From CAVTND01 sp963735955 (GTDB taxonomy: Bacteria > Pseudomonadota > Gammaproteobacteria > Burkholderiales > Burkholderiaceae_F): a DNA stretch of 64,000 nucleotides. The DNA lies in contig CAVTND010000012.1 of assembly GCA_963735955.1 (NCBI GenBank), positions 62,001-126,000 of the forward strand, read 5' to 3'. Made by a program: the position numbers and the translations under genes. Below, one piece after another: positions 30,770-38,630 of this stretch; positions within the stretch are counted from its first letter, which is position 1, and each line of letters opens with the position of its first letter. The notes beneath the pieces are model-generated. The model was not told where the DNA came from. It saw nothing but the letters and a program-made list of their open reading frames with translations, and made no database searches.

Positions 30770-31054
30770 CTAAGGCTCTTTGCGCGCCTCGTAGAGCGCC
30801 GGGGTGGCGCCACCACGCGCAAGCAACTCGCGCAGGTGCTGCACGGAATTGCGATCCAGCGTGTTGCCGCCGTGGTGCGGCCGATGCACGATCCCGTCGG
30901 CATTGTTGAGCTTGACGCGGATGCGGGCACCGGCCAGGGATTCGAGTTCCGCGCCGAGGTGCTTCAGCAGCGACTCGATCTCGCGCCAGTGGATGTTGGT
31001 GTTGACGGGATCCTTGAAGATCTCGCGCAGCAGATTGACGTGCTTCTGGCTCAT
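30770..31054 (-). CDS. HicA-like small protein, no HicB seen
   Basis: A 94-residue protein from the ATG at 31054 (MSQKHVNLLREIF). The segment IHWREIESLLKHLGAELESLAGARIRVKLNN followed by VHRPHHGGNTLDRNSVQHLRELLARGG matches the HicA/YcfA dsRNA-binding-like fold, in which a conserved histidine (here in the HRPHH region) is catalytic for mRNA cleavage. HicA toxins normally sit next to a HicB antitoxin; neither flank (30690-30769 or 31055-31197) encodes one. It may be a solitary domesticated or chromosomal variant rather than an active toxin. Confidence 0.75.
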   Translation of the reverse strand: MSQKHVNLLREIFKDPVNTNIHWREIESLLKHLGAELESLAGARIRVKLNNADGIVHRPHHGGNTLDRNSVQHLRELLARGGATPALYEARKEP

Positions 31055-31197
31055 CGGTGCTTTCGGCGTTTTGCGCCGCCCCGCCACGCGAGAGTTCGCC
31101 CCCAAGGGCAACCCACTGACAGCGATCGGGCAGAAGTCCGACGATACCGCGCCTGTCCAGATTGGGCGAACCGGCCCTCTCCCAAGGGGGCACCGGA

Positions 31198-31794
31198 TCA
31201 GCGCGGAAGCCGGTACTCCGGCAGTTGCGAAGGCGGCGGCGTGCCAGGCGGCGGAATAGCTGCGTTCGGCGGCGGTGTTCCCGGCGGAGGCACGGCTGCG
31301 TTCGGTGGCGGTCCATAACCCGGCGCTGCCGGGCGACTGGCGATTGCTGTCTGATTCGCGCGGGCCTGAGGTGCGAACCCTCCGGCCACTGGCACGCGGT
31401 TGCCGGAGGCGTACATGCACTGGAAATAGGCGCTGTCGTACTGGCGTTGCGCGCCTACAAAGGTGGCCTGGGCATTGGCGCTTCCCGCCGCAGATCCGGC
31501 AAACAGACCCATCCCGGCCCCGACCGCAGCCCCATCCCCGCCGCCGATGGCGCCACCGATCAAAGCACCGATTACGGTCCCGGCTATTGCGGTTCCGACG
31601 CCAGCGTTGTTCGCTGCATCACTCGGTGTCCCGCTGCGAGAAAGCGCGAACTGTCGGCAACTGGCGTCATCAACCTGAAACTGCTCAAACGACTTGCGGC
31701 TTCCGGGCAGCGCCTGGACGCTGGGTCCGGGTGGGACCGTCACGCAGGCCGACAGCAGCAATGGCGCAACGACAGCCAGGGAAAGTGACTTCAT
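31198..31794 (-). CDS. glycine-zipper lipoprotein with proline-rich tail repeats
   Basis: A 198-residue predicted lipoprotein (signal peptide ending LLLSAC). Residues about 60-110 form a glycine zipper (AGTVIGALIGGAIGGGDGAAVGAGMGLFAGSAAG), a membrane-inserting motif of outer-membrane lipoproteins. CRQFALSR and YFQCMYASGNRVP provide two cysteines, as is usual in this family. The C-terminal tail carries a 12-residue repeat. Its ATG overlaps the stop of the upstream Gly/Trp-rich gene by 4 nt (ATGA), so translation is probably coupled. Function unknown, likely envelope structure. Confidence 0.82.
   Translation of the reverse strand: MKSLSLAVVAPLLLSACVTVPPGPSVQALPGSRKSFEQFQVDDASCRQFALSRSGTPSDAANNAGVGTAIAGTVIGALIGGAIGGGDGAAVGAGMGLFAGSAAGSANAQATFVGAQRQYDSAYFQCMYASGNRVPVAGGFAPQARANQTAIASRPAAPGYGPPPNAAVPPPGTPPPNAAIPPPGTPPPSQLPEYRLPR
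31231..31314 (-). repeat. short in-frame proline/alanine repeat
   Basis: Two full and one partial copies of a 36-base unit encoding PPPNAA(V/I)PPPGT at the C-terminal end of the glycine-zipper lipoprotein. In-frame copies allow length variation without breaking the gene. Confidence 0.75.
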
Positions 31795-32393
31795 CGACTC
31801 GGTACCTGTGGTGTGACCTGCTGCCAGGCTTCCGGGCAGCGCTCAACGTAGGGGTAATAGCCTTGGGCACTGGCGCACCAGTACCACCAGGACTTGGGTT
31901 CAGAAGTAACCGGCGGTGGAGGTGGCGAAGCCTGAGTTGGAGCTGTCGATCTCTCGACCCACTCCGTCATCGGATATTCAGTTGCCGGGAAGAACGTACT
32001 TGAGGCTACGACAACCGGAGCGCCTGACCATCCCCAGCCCCAGCCCGGATAGCCCCACCCCCAGGCACCGCCCCAGCCCCATCCCCAACCCCAGCCCGGG
32101 CCCCAGGCACCGCGCCAACCCCAGCCCGGATACCCCCAGCCCCAGGCACCACGCCAGCCCCAGCCTGCATGTCCCGACCCCCAGGCACCGCCCGACCCCC
32201 AGGCGCCTCCCGGGCGGCCGTACCAACCCGATCCGCCGTGCCAGCCCCCGGGGTTGCCGACGACCGCGCCTCCCGCCGGGAACGTGGGACGCGGCGGGGG
32301 GGTTCGGTAGCCGCCTGCCGCCTCCACCGGCGCGTTTGCAGTTCCGATGACAAACGTTGCGGCCAACGCAGCGATTCCTGGCAGAGGTCTCAT
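31791..32393 (-). CDS. glycine/tryptophan-rich secreted protein
   Basis: A 200-residue protein from the ATG at 32393, preceded by AAGGAGAAAG; an in-frame TTG at 32414 is less likely. It has a Sec signal peptide (LPGIAALAATFVIGTANAPVEA). Residues 49-124 are almost entirely Gly, Trp, Ala and Tyr in GWGWRGAWGWGYPGWGW-type repeats. The C-terminal domain WWYWCASAQGYYPYVERCPEAWQQV is a conserved two-cysteine motif seen in many proteobacterial exported proteins. It is coupled by ATGA overlap to the glycine-zipper lipoprotein. Probably an envelope or surface-associated structural protein. Confidence 0.82.
   Translation of the reverse strand: MRPLPGIAALAATFVIGTANAPVEAAGGYRTPPPRPTFPAGGAVVGNPGGWHGGSGWYGRPGGAWGSGGAWGSGHAGWGWRGAWGWGYPGWGWRGAWGPGWGWGWGWGGAWGWGYPGWGWGWSGAPVVVASSTFFPATEYPMTEWVERSTAPTQASPPPPPVTSEPKSWWYWCASAQGYYPYVERCPEAWQQVTPQVPSR
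32022..32249 (-). repeat. degenerate Gly-Trp tandem repeat
   Basis: C-rich repeats on the plus strand (CCCCAGCCCCAGCCCGGATA-like units) that encode GWGW/GAWG/GYPGW blocks of the Gly/Trp-rich protein. Units vary in length but stay in frame. Confidence 0.8.
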
Positions 32394-32639
32394 CGCTTTC
32401 TCCTTCTGGCTCAACGGTGCAACTTGACTTTACGCCGACATGAAGGCGACCGGCGGACGACTTTGTTACAGGTAGTAGCACGCTCTCGCGGCATGGCGCC
32501 GTTGCATGGCTCAAAGGGCACCGGCGGCGTTGCGAAGGGCCGTCCGCGCTATCCTCGGGCCGAGTCTTTGTTTCGGGACCGCGGTCGATACCTGCCGCGA
32601 CCGGGGCACCCGCTGCCGATGGCGACGACTTCGCGTGCG

Positions 32640-32828
32640 ATGTCCACTTGCATTTGCTCGACCTGCGGCACCGAGTTTCGCTGCGGAATCAGCGATGCCG
32701 AGGGATGCTGGTGCGCGCGCTTGCCTGCCTTGCCCGCGACCGCTCTGGATGCGCGCGTCGCGTGTCGCTGTCAGAACTGCCTGCTCGCAGCCCTCGAGCG
32801 CGCCGCTTCCCGGGCGCAAGCATGTTGA
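32640..32828 (+). CDS. cysteine-rich CWC family small protein
   Basis: A 62-residue protein from the ATG at 32640. It is full of paired cysteines: CICSTCGTEFRC, GCWCARLP and CRCQNCLL. This spacing is the CWC family of small putative metal-binding proteins. It overlaps the start of the MaoC gene by 7 nt, indicating coupled translation. The 246 bases before it hold only the divergent promoter region with the Gly/Trp-rich gene. Function unknown. Confidence 0.78.
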   Translation: MSTCICSTCGTEFRCGISDAEGCWCARLPALPATALDARVACRCQNCLLAALERAASRAQAC

Positions 32829-33295
32829 CCTCGATCGCGCTCAACGACCTGCCGCGCCACGTCGGCCGTGAAGTGGCCGTCAGCGACTGGTTCGCCATCA
32901 CGCAGCCCATCATCGACGAGTTTGCCGAGGCCACCCGCGATGCGCAGTGGATTCATGTCGACACCGAACGGGCGGCGCGTGAGTCGCCCTTCCTCGATCC
33001 CCAGGGCCGCCCCAGCACGGTTGCACACGGCTTTCTGACCCTGTCGCTGCTGACGATGTACATCGAGAACTGTCTCCGGATCACCGGGGCTCGCGCTGGA
33101 TTGAACATCGGCTTCGATCGTGTGCGCTTCGTATCCCCAGTGCCGGCTGGCAGTCTGCTGCGCGGCCGTTTCTCGTTGGCACGCGCCACCCGCCTGCCTG
33201 ACGGCATGCAGTTGCACTGGGATGTCGTGCTCGAGCGCCATCGCGAAGAGCGTCCGGCACTGGTGGCCGAGTGGGTGACGCGGCTGGTCGAGTGA
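32822..33295 (+). CDS. MaoC-like hot-dog dehydratase
   Basis: A 157-residue hot-dog-fold protein from the ATG at 32822. The segment FAITQPIIDEFAEATRDAQWIHVDTERAARESPF is the MaoC/R-specific enoyl-CoA hydratase signature (catalytic Asp and His in D-x4-H), followed by TVAHGFLTLSLL and LNIGFDRVRFVSPVPAGSLLRGRF. It probably hydrates an enoyl-CoA or acts on a related acyl thioester in the cytoplasm. It is translationally coupled to the CWC protein. Confidence 0.9.
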   Translation: MLTSIALNDLPRHVGREVAVSDWFAITQPIIDEFAEATRDAQWIHVDTERAARESPFLDPQGRPSTVAHGFLTLSLLTMYIENCLRITGARAGLNIGFDRVRFVSPVPAGSLLRGRFSLARATRLPDGMQLHWDVVLERHREERPALVAEWVTRLVE

Positions 33296-33299
33296 GGAC

Positions 33300-33959
33300 T
33301 TAGCGCTTGCGCGCGAGCGTCAGGCCGTCACCGATCGGCAGCATCGACAGGTCGACCCTGTCGTCGTGATGCAGAGCGAGGTTGAGTTTCTGCAGCGCGG
33401 CGGTGTCCTCATCCTGCGCCGGGACGGCGACGCGCCCGCTCCACAGCACATTGTCGATTGCGATCAGGCCGCCGCTTCGCAATAGTTGCAAACAGCGTTC
33501 GAAGTACGCGGAGTAGTTGGACTTGTCGGCATCGATGAAGGCAAAGTCATAACTGCCGGCGGCGCCCGCGGCGAGGCGAGCGTCGAGGGTCGCCAGAGCG
33601 GGTGCGATCACCAGTTCGATCTTGTGCGCCACGCCGGCACGTTGCCAGAAGGGTCGTCCAATCGCGGTGAATTCCTCGCTGATGTCGCAGGCCAGCACCT
33701 GGCCATTGGCGGGCAGCGCCAGAGCTACCGCCAGTGCGCTGTAACCGGTGAAGGTGCCCACCTCGATCGTGCGCTGTGCGCCGATCGCACGCACCAGCAA
33801 CGCCATCAGTTGTCCCTGCTCGGGCGAGATCTGCATCCGCGCCATCGCATGCGGTGCAGTTGCCGCACGCAACGCGGCGAGCTCGGGGTGCTCGCGCAAC
33901 GAAACGCCGAGCAGATAGTCGTACAGCGTGTCGTCGAGATTGATTGTGCGGCTGGACAT
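33300..33959 (-). CDS. class I SAM-dependent O-methyltransferase (CCoAOMT-like)
   Basis: A 219-residue methyltransferase. SAM-binding motif I is TIEVGTFTGYSALAVALALP, motif II is ACDISEEFTAIGRPFW, and YDFAFIDADKSNYSAYFERC with IAIDNVLWSG carries the metal-binding acidic residues of the caffeoyl-CoA O-methyltransferase/COMT-like family. Bacterial members methylate catechol-type hydroxyls on varied substrates. It ends 5 bases after the convergent MaoC gene. Confidence 0.92.
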   Translation of the reverse strand: MSSRTINLDDTLYDYLLGVSLREHPELAALRAATAPHAMARMQISPEQGQLMALLVRAIGAQRTIEVGTFTGYSALAVALALPANGQVLACDISEEFTAIGRPFWQRAGVAHKIELVIAPALATLDARLAAGAAGSYDFAFIDADKSNYSAYFERCLQLLRSGGLIAIDNVLWSGRVAVPAQDEDTAALQKLNLALHHDDRVDLSMLPIGDGLTLARKR

Positions 33960-34029
33960 GACAACAGCTTACCCGGTCGGCCAGATTGCGGCGTTGCCGT
34001 CCTCCTCGCTTGGCATCATGCTTCGATGC

Positions 34030-34770
34030 ATGGTGATGACCCGCCGCACCTTGCTGAGTGCGCTCTTGAGCCTCCCGGCAGCGCATTTAGGCTCTCCGCT
34101 TGCGGCACCGGCCGGGAATCTGACTGCGCACCAGCGAATGCTCGAAGCAATCGAGGCCGACTTCTACGCCACGCGCGACAGTACGGGTCGCGAGGCAATG
34201 GGCCCGCTGGTGCGGCAGGCGATGGAGCGCGTTCCTCGCGATCGTTTCGTGCCGCCGGAATTTGCGGCGCGCGCCTGGGACAATCGACCCTTGCCGATCG
34301 GCCATGGACAGACGATTTCGCAGCCCTTCATCGTGGCCCTGATGACCGAGTTGCTTGATCTGACGCCGGGCGACTCGGTACTGGAAGTCGGCACGGGCTC
34401 GGGTTACCAGGCGGCCGTTCTCGCTGAGTGCGCGGGTCGTGTTTACACAATCGAGATCGTCGAACCGCTGGCCGAGCGCGCGCGCATCCTGCTGGGCGGA
34501 CTTGGTTATCGCAACATCGAATTCCGCGTCGGCGACGGCTATGCCGGCTGGCCCGAGGTGGCGCCGTTCGACGCGATCATCGTGACCGCAGCGCCTGACC
34601 ACGTGCCAAAGGCCCTGATGTCGCAACTGAAGCGCGGCGGTCGGATCGTGATCCCGGTCGGCACGCGCGGCTCGCAGCAATTGTTGGTACTGCGTAAGGA
34701 CGTGGACGGCCGGGCAATCACTCGTCAGACCATCGAAGTGCGGTTCGTGCCGATGACCCGATCGCAATGA
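34030..34770 (+). CDS. pcm: exported protein-L-isoaspartate O-methyltransferase
   Basis: A 246-residue PIMT from the ATG at 34030 (34018 and 34036 are alternative starts). The N-terminus MTRRTLLSALLSLPAAHLG looks like a Tat signal peptide, so the enzyme is probably periplasmic. The catalytic domain has RVPRDRFVPPEFAARAWDNRPLPIG, GQTISQPFIVALM, SAM motif VLEVGTGSGYQAAVLAE, and FDAIIVTAAPDHVPKAL. It repairs isoaspartyl residues of damaged proteins. It overlaps the next gene by 4 nt (ATGA). Confidence 0.9.
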   Translation: MVMTRRTLLSALLSLPAAHLGSPLAAPAGNLTAHQRMLEAIEADFYATRDSTGREAMGPLVRQAMERVPRDRFVPPEFAARAWDNRPLPIGHGQTISQPFIVALMTELLDLTPGDSVLEVGTGSGYQAAVLAECAGRVYTIEIVEPLAERARILLGGLGYRNIEFRVGDGYAGWPEVAPFDAIIVTAAPDHVPKALMSQLKRGGRIVIPVGTRGSQQLLVLRKDVDGRAITRQTIEVRFVPMTRSQ

Positions 34771-35411
34771 GAGCCGCGGCATATGCGGCCGCTCTTGGCG
34801 GGCTGCTCGCCGTCGGGGCCGGCTTCTTCGTCGCAAGCTGCGCCGGCACTGCCAGTGCCCAGGAACATCTGGAGTCCTTGCCGCGCATCACGGTCGTGAG
34901 CAAGGGCGAGGTGTTCGTGATTGATGCCATATTGATTGCGCCAGTGCCCCTCGCCCAGGCCTGGGAGGTGCTCACGGATTTCGATGCGATGAGCAAATAT
35001 GTGCCCGACCTGGAAGTGAGTCGAGTGATCGCGCGCAGCGGCCCGCGAATGCAGGTCGAGCAGCATGGCGTGATGCGCTGGGGGCCGCTGTCGAGTCGCT
35101 TCCACACGGTGCGTGAGATCGAACTCACGCCGCTCAGCCTGGTGAGCTCGCGCGTTGTGTCCGGGACAATTCCGCGCGCCGATACCCAGACTCGCCTGGC
35201 CGCAGTCAAGGGCGGTACCGAGATACGGCATCACATCGAACTGGTGCCCCAGTCGTGGTTGCCGGATTTCGCATTGACAGAGCTACTGCGCAACGAAACG
35301 CGCCTGCAGTTCGAAGCACTAGCTGCCGAGATGCATCGGCGCAGGGAAGGCGCCACTGGACCGGAACGCGCCGCCGAACACACCCCGGCGCACCCGGAAC
35401 GCACGCAGTAG
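34767..35411 (+). CDS. exported SRPBCC (START-like) protein
   Basis: A 214-residue protein with a signal peptide (AYAAALGGLLAVGAGFFVASCAGTASA; a lipobox-like cysteine is also present). The mature domain GEVFVIDAILIAPVPLAQAWEVLTDFDAMSKYVPDLEVSRV begins the SRPBCC/polyketide-cyclase fold, a lipid- or polyketide-binding cavity. It is coupled by ATGA overlap to the exported pcm gene, so both probably act in the periplasm. Ligand unknown. Confidence 0.85.
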   Translation: MRAAAYAAALGGLLAVGAGFFVASCAGTASAQEHLESLPRITVVSKGEVFVIDAILIAPVPLAQAWEVLTDFDAMSKYVPDLEVSRVIARSGPRMQVEQHGVMRWGPLSSRFHTVREIELTPLSLVSSRVVSGTIPRADTQTRLAAVKGGTEIRHHIELVPQSWLPDFALTELLRNETRLQFEALAAEMHRRREGATGPERAAEHTPAHPERTQ

Positions 35412-35431
35412 CTTGCAGCGTTGCGGATTGC

Positions 35432-37237
35432 TCAGCGTGCCGCGATTGACTTCGCCTCGAGCAGGGCCCAGCGTTCGAAACTCGCGGCCAGCTCATGTTC
35501 AATCGCTTCGGCGCGGGCTCGATCAGCTTTCAGCCCCGAGGCGTCCTGGCGGTGATAGTCAGCGCCGCTCATGCGCGCTGTCAGTGCATGCTGTTCGTGT
35601 TCCAGGGCTTCGATCGTGCCCGGCAGAGATTCGAGTTCGCGTTGCTCCTTGAACGACAACTTCATGCGCATGGCTCGCTGCGGGACGTCGCGGCTGATCT
35701 CGGGCTTGGGCGGCGCAGCGACGGCCGGAACAGTGTCGCGTCGCAGGGCGATCCAATCGCTGTAACCACCGGCGTACTCGGTCCAGCGCCCCCCGCCCTC
35801 GGCCACCCAGGTCTGAGTGACAACGTGGTCGAGTAAGGCGCGATCGTGGCTGACCAGGAGCAGGGTCCCGGCGTATTCCTGCAGCGTGGACTCGAGCAGC
35901 TCGAGCGACTCGATGTCCAGGTCGTTGGTTGGCTCGTCGAGTACCAGCAGATTGGCCGGTTGGGCAAACAGGCGAGCGAGCAGCAGGCGGTTGCGCTCTC
36001 CGCCCGACAGCGTCTTGATCGGCACGTTGGCGCGCTGTGGTGGGAAGAGGAAGTCACCGAGGTAGGTCATCACGTGCTTGCGCTGGGTTCCGATCTCGAT
36101 CCAGTCCGAACCCGGGCTGATGGTCTCGACCAGCGTGCGTTCCGGATCCAGCGACTCGCGCATCTGGTCGAAATAGGCAACCTGCACCCGGGTGCCAAGC
36201 CGCACCTTGCCCGTATCCGGCGCCAGCGCCCCGAGCACCAGTTTGATCAGCGTGGTCTTGCCCGCGCCATTGGGGCCGATCAGCCCGATGCGGTCGCCGC
36301 GCATCACGCGCGCCGTCAATCGTTCGACCACGCGCAGCTCACCAAACGACTTGCTCACGTCGGTGAGTTCGGCCACCAGCTTGCCCGAGCGTTCGCCCGC
36401 ATCGAGCGTCAACTTGACCTTGCCGAGCCGTTCGCGGCGCGCTGCGCGGTCGTTGCGCAGCGTCTCGAGTCGTGCCACGCGACCGGCGTTGCGCGTGCGG
36501 CGAGCTTCGATGCCTTTGCGGATCCAGGCTTCTTCCTGGGCCCAGAACTGGTCGAACTTGCGCGCGGCGCTGGCCTCGGCCGCCAGTTCGACTTCGCGGC
36601 GCGTTTCCCACGCGCTGTAGTTGCCGGGGTAGGAGCGCAGCAGGCCGCGGTCGAGCTCGACGATGCGGGTCGTGACGCGGTCGAGAAATGCGCGGTCGTG
36701 GGTGATCACGATCAGGGTTGGTCCGCGCGCCAGCGTCTCCTCGAGCTGGATGATGGCATCGAGATCGAGATGATTGGTGGGCTCATCCAGCAGCAGCAAC
36801 TCCGGCCCCAGTGCAAACGCCAGGGCCAGGGCTCCGCGTTTGCGCTCACCGCCCGACAGGGCTGACGGATCTCTGGCCTCGTCGAGCCCGAACCGGTGGA
36901 GCTGCTCGATGAGCTTCGCCTCGATACGCCAGCGCTCACGATCGTCCGCAAGCTGCTCAAAGTGGCCGCGCGCGGCAAGGCTCTCGCGCAGCGTCGAAGC
37001 CGGCGGCAGCGCCGGCTCCTGTTCAACCAGGGCGATGCCGAGGCCGTCGCGACGCTTGATCACGCCGCCGTCAAGCTCGATGCGGCCGGCGATCACATTG
37101 AGAAGCGAGCTTTTGCCGGTCCCGTTGCGGCCGATCAAACCGATGCGATCACCTTCGACCACGGTCAGGCTGGCGCAATCGAGCAGGGGGTGAAGGCCGA
37201 ATGCCAGTTCGGCGTCAAGCAGGGATGCAAGCGTCAT
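35432..37237 (-). CDS. uup: ABC-F ATPase, Uup type
   Basis: A 601-residue soluble protein from the ATG at 37237. It has two ATP-binding cassettes: Walker A GLIGRNGTGKSSLL and GLIGPNGAGKTTLI, signatures LSGGERKRGAL and LSGGERNRLLL, and Walker B LLLDEPTNHLD and LVLDEPTNDLD. The interdomain linker is charged. The C-terminal region (LSFKEQRELESLPGTIEALEHEQ ...) is the Uup-type coiled coil that binds DNA or ribosomes. The family has no membrane domain and acts on the ribosome or in DNA maintenance. Confidence 0.93.
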   Translation of the reverse strand: MTLASLLDAELAFGLHPLLDCASLTVVEGDRIGLIGRNGTGKSSLLNVIAGRIELDGGVIKRRDGLGIALVEQEPALPPASTLRESLAARGHFEQLADDRERWRIEAKLIEQLHRFGLDEARDPSALSGGERKRGALALAFALGPELLLLDEPTNHLDLDAIIQLEETLARGPTLIVITHDRAFLDRVTTRIVELDRGLLRSYPGNYSAWETRREVELAAEASAARKFDQFWAQEEAWIRKGIEARRTRNAGRVARLETLRNDRAARRERLGKVKLTLDAGERSGKLVAELTDVSKSFGELRVVERLTARVMRGDRIGLIGPNGAGKTTLIKLVLGALAPDTGKVRLGTRVQVAYFDQMRESLDPERTLVETISPGSDWIEIGTQRKHVMTYLGDFLFPPQRANVPIKTLSGGERNRLLLARLFAQPANLLVLDEPTNDLDIESLELLESTLQEYAGTLLLVSHDRALLDHVVTQTWVAEGGGRWTEYAGGYSDWIALRRDTVPAVAAPPKPEISRDVPQRAMRMKLSFKEQRELESLPGTIEALEHEQHALTARMSGADYHRQDASGLKADRARAEAIEHELAASFERWALLEAKSIAAR

Positions 37238-37315
37238 AGCGCCGATTGTCGCAAGCCAGCGGCCTGCATCGGCTTGTGACATGAACACGGCCGGGCCCCA
37301 AGCCGGAGCGACAGC

Positions 37316-37852
37316 TCAAACCTTGGATGGCACGTTGCCGGTCAGGTCGATTACCGACTCGGCGATTGCGAGCAGGCGCGGATCGAGATGTCGTCGGTGG
37401 CTGGCGGTGAAAGCAAGCGGGCCGTCGAAGCGCGCGATTCGCTCGAGCAGCGCCGCATTGTTGGCCTCGTGTTCGCGCGCGTCGTTGCCGATTGGACGAC
37501 CGAGCTGGTCGAACAAAGCATCGGACTCGTCGAACAGCAGAAACACGCCGGCATGCTCGGCAGCGCTGAACATGCGTTCGAGATTGAGCTCAGTCTCGTG
37601 CGAGTAATGGCTCAGCAGCCGGGTCCAGTCCACCCGCTGCACCGGTGCACCGAGATGGCGCGCGATCACTGCGACCGCTGCGGCACGGGCTTCCGCGTGT
37701 GGACTGGTGATCACGGCGACCAACGGTGGCGGACGCTTGTCGCTCAGGCCGCGTCGCGCGAGCCGCGACTTGGCGTTGATTGCCAGCACGGTAAGTGCAA
37801 TGCGAACCTGGGCCGGAAGGTTTTCGGCAAGACGGTGGTGCTCGGAGCTCAT
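37316..37852 (-). CDS. degenerate AAA-family ATPase-like protein
   Basis: A 178-residue protein with a recognisable AAA core but no Walker A: where GxxxxGKT should lie it reads VAVITSPHAEARAAAVAVIARHLG. The following strands fit an AAA module (VQRVDWTRLLSHYSHETELNLERMFSAAEHAG). Walker B is intact as VFLLFDESDALF. Sensor-1-like LLERIARFDGPLAFTASHR and LDPRLLAIAESVIDL complete it. Loss of the P-loop suggests it no longer hydrolyses ATP alone and may be a regulatory or partner subunit. Neighbours give no clue. Confidence 0.72.
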   Translation of the reverse strand: MSSEHHRLAENLPAQVRIALTVLAINAKSRLARRGLSDKRPPPLVAVITSPHAEARAAAVAVIARHLGAPVQRVDWTRLLSHYSHETELNLERMFSAAEHAGVFLLFDESDALFDQLGRPIGNDAREHEANNAALLERIARFDGPLAFTASHRRHLDPRLLAIAESVIDLTGNVPSKV

Positions 37853-37991
37853 TGGTGCACCCTATGCACTTCGTGCGGTCCCGCCAAGCGGGAGCATTCG
37901 CCCGAACAATACGCAAGGCAAAGCCTTGAGGTGGCGTCCGCCGGTCCGCGCGCGGATGGAATGCATCGCTCCGACGCGGGATGTGCTTTGC

Positions 37992-38630
37992 CTATTTCAT
38001 GCCGAGTTTGCGCCCGGCGGCAAGCAGGCTTAGGGCCGCGGTCAGGCGTCGGGCGCGTGTGTCCTCGCGCTTTGCGCTCACCAGCCAGGTTACGTACTGA
38101 CGCCGATAGCCGGGCGCCAGCGCCTCGAAGTTCCGGCGCGCTGCCGGGTGACGCTTCAGCGCGCGTTGCAGAGAATCGGGAGGGTTCAAGTCGCTGCGCG
38201 GGTTCGGTCGCGCCGCTGCAACTGGGCGATAGACGGCGAGTCCGGCGGGCGTCATCGCACCGGTCACTTGCAGTCGCTCCATGCGCCGCCGATTGAGAGG
38301 CGACCAGTTGCCCGGGTCAGTGCGCGGCGTCAACAGATGGGCGTAACGCTCGGCGTCGAGCGTGCGCACTGTGCTGTCGATCCAGCCGAAGCACAAGGCT
38401 TCCTCGACGCAATCACCGTAAGCCACTCCGAGCTTGCCGCTGGCAAGCTTGAAGTGAACGAACCAGACGCCGCGACTGCTTGCATGATGCTTCGCAAGCC
38501 AACGTCGCCATGCCGCTCGCGTGCGCAGCGTTAGTTCCGGGTATTCCAGGCGTCGCGTTCTCCTCGGGTCAGACCGACTCGTGCCGGAGGACTTCGGTGC
38601 GCGCCGAGCTCCGCTGGACGAAGTGCTCAT
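37992..38630 (-). CDS. YdeI/OmpD-associated family protein
   Basis: A 212-residue protein from the ATG at 38630. Motifs ELTLRTRAAWRRWLAKHHASSRGVWFVHF, YGDCVEEALCFGWIDSTVRTLDAERYAHLLTPR and the C-terminal helical YdeI segment (APGYRRQYVTWLVSAKREDTRARRL) define the YdeI/OmpD-associated family, implicated in peptide resistance in Salmonella but of unknown mechanism. Its start overlaps the stop of the EamA gene by 4 nt, so the two are translationally coupled. Confidence 0.85.
   Translation of the reverse strand: MSTSSSGARRAPKSSGTSRSDPRRTRRLEYPELTLRTRAAWRRWLAKHHASSRGVWFVHFKLASGKLGVAYGDCVEEALCFGWIDSTVRTLDAERYAHLLTPRTDPGNWSPLNRRRMERLQVTGAMTPAGLAVYRPVAAARPNPRSDLNPPDSLQRALKRHPAARRNFEALAPGYRRQYVTWLVSAKREDTRARRLTAALSLLAAGRKLGMK

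Noticed and set aside
30770..31054. Type II toxin-antitoxin pair
   Set aside because: Only the HicA-like half can be seen; no antitoxin frame supports a pair.
32022..32249. Repetitive C-rich DNA as a possible CRISPR array
   Set aside because: Units are irregular, in frame, without spacers of constant size, and encode a Gly-Trp-rich protein.
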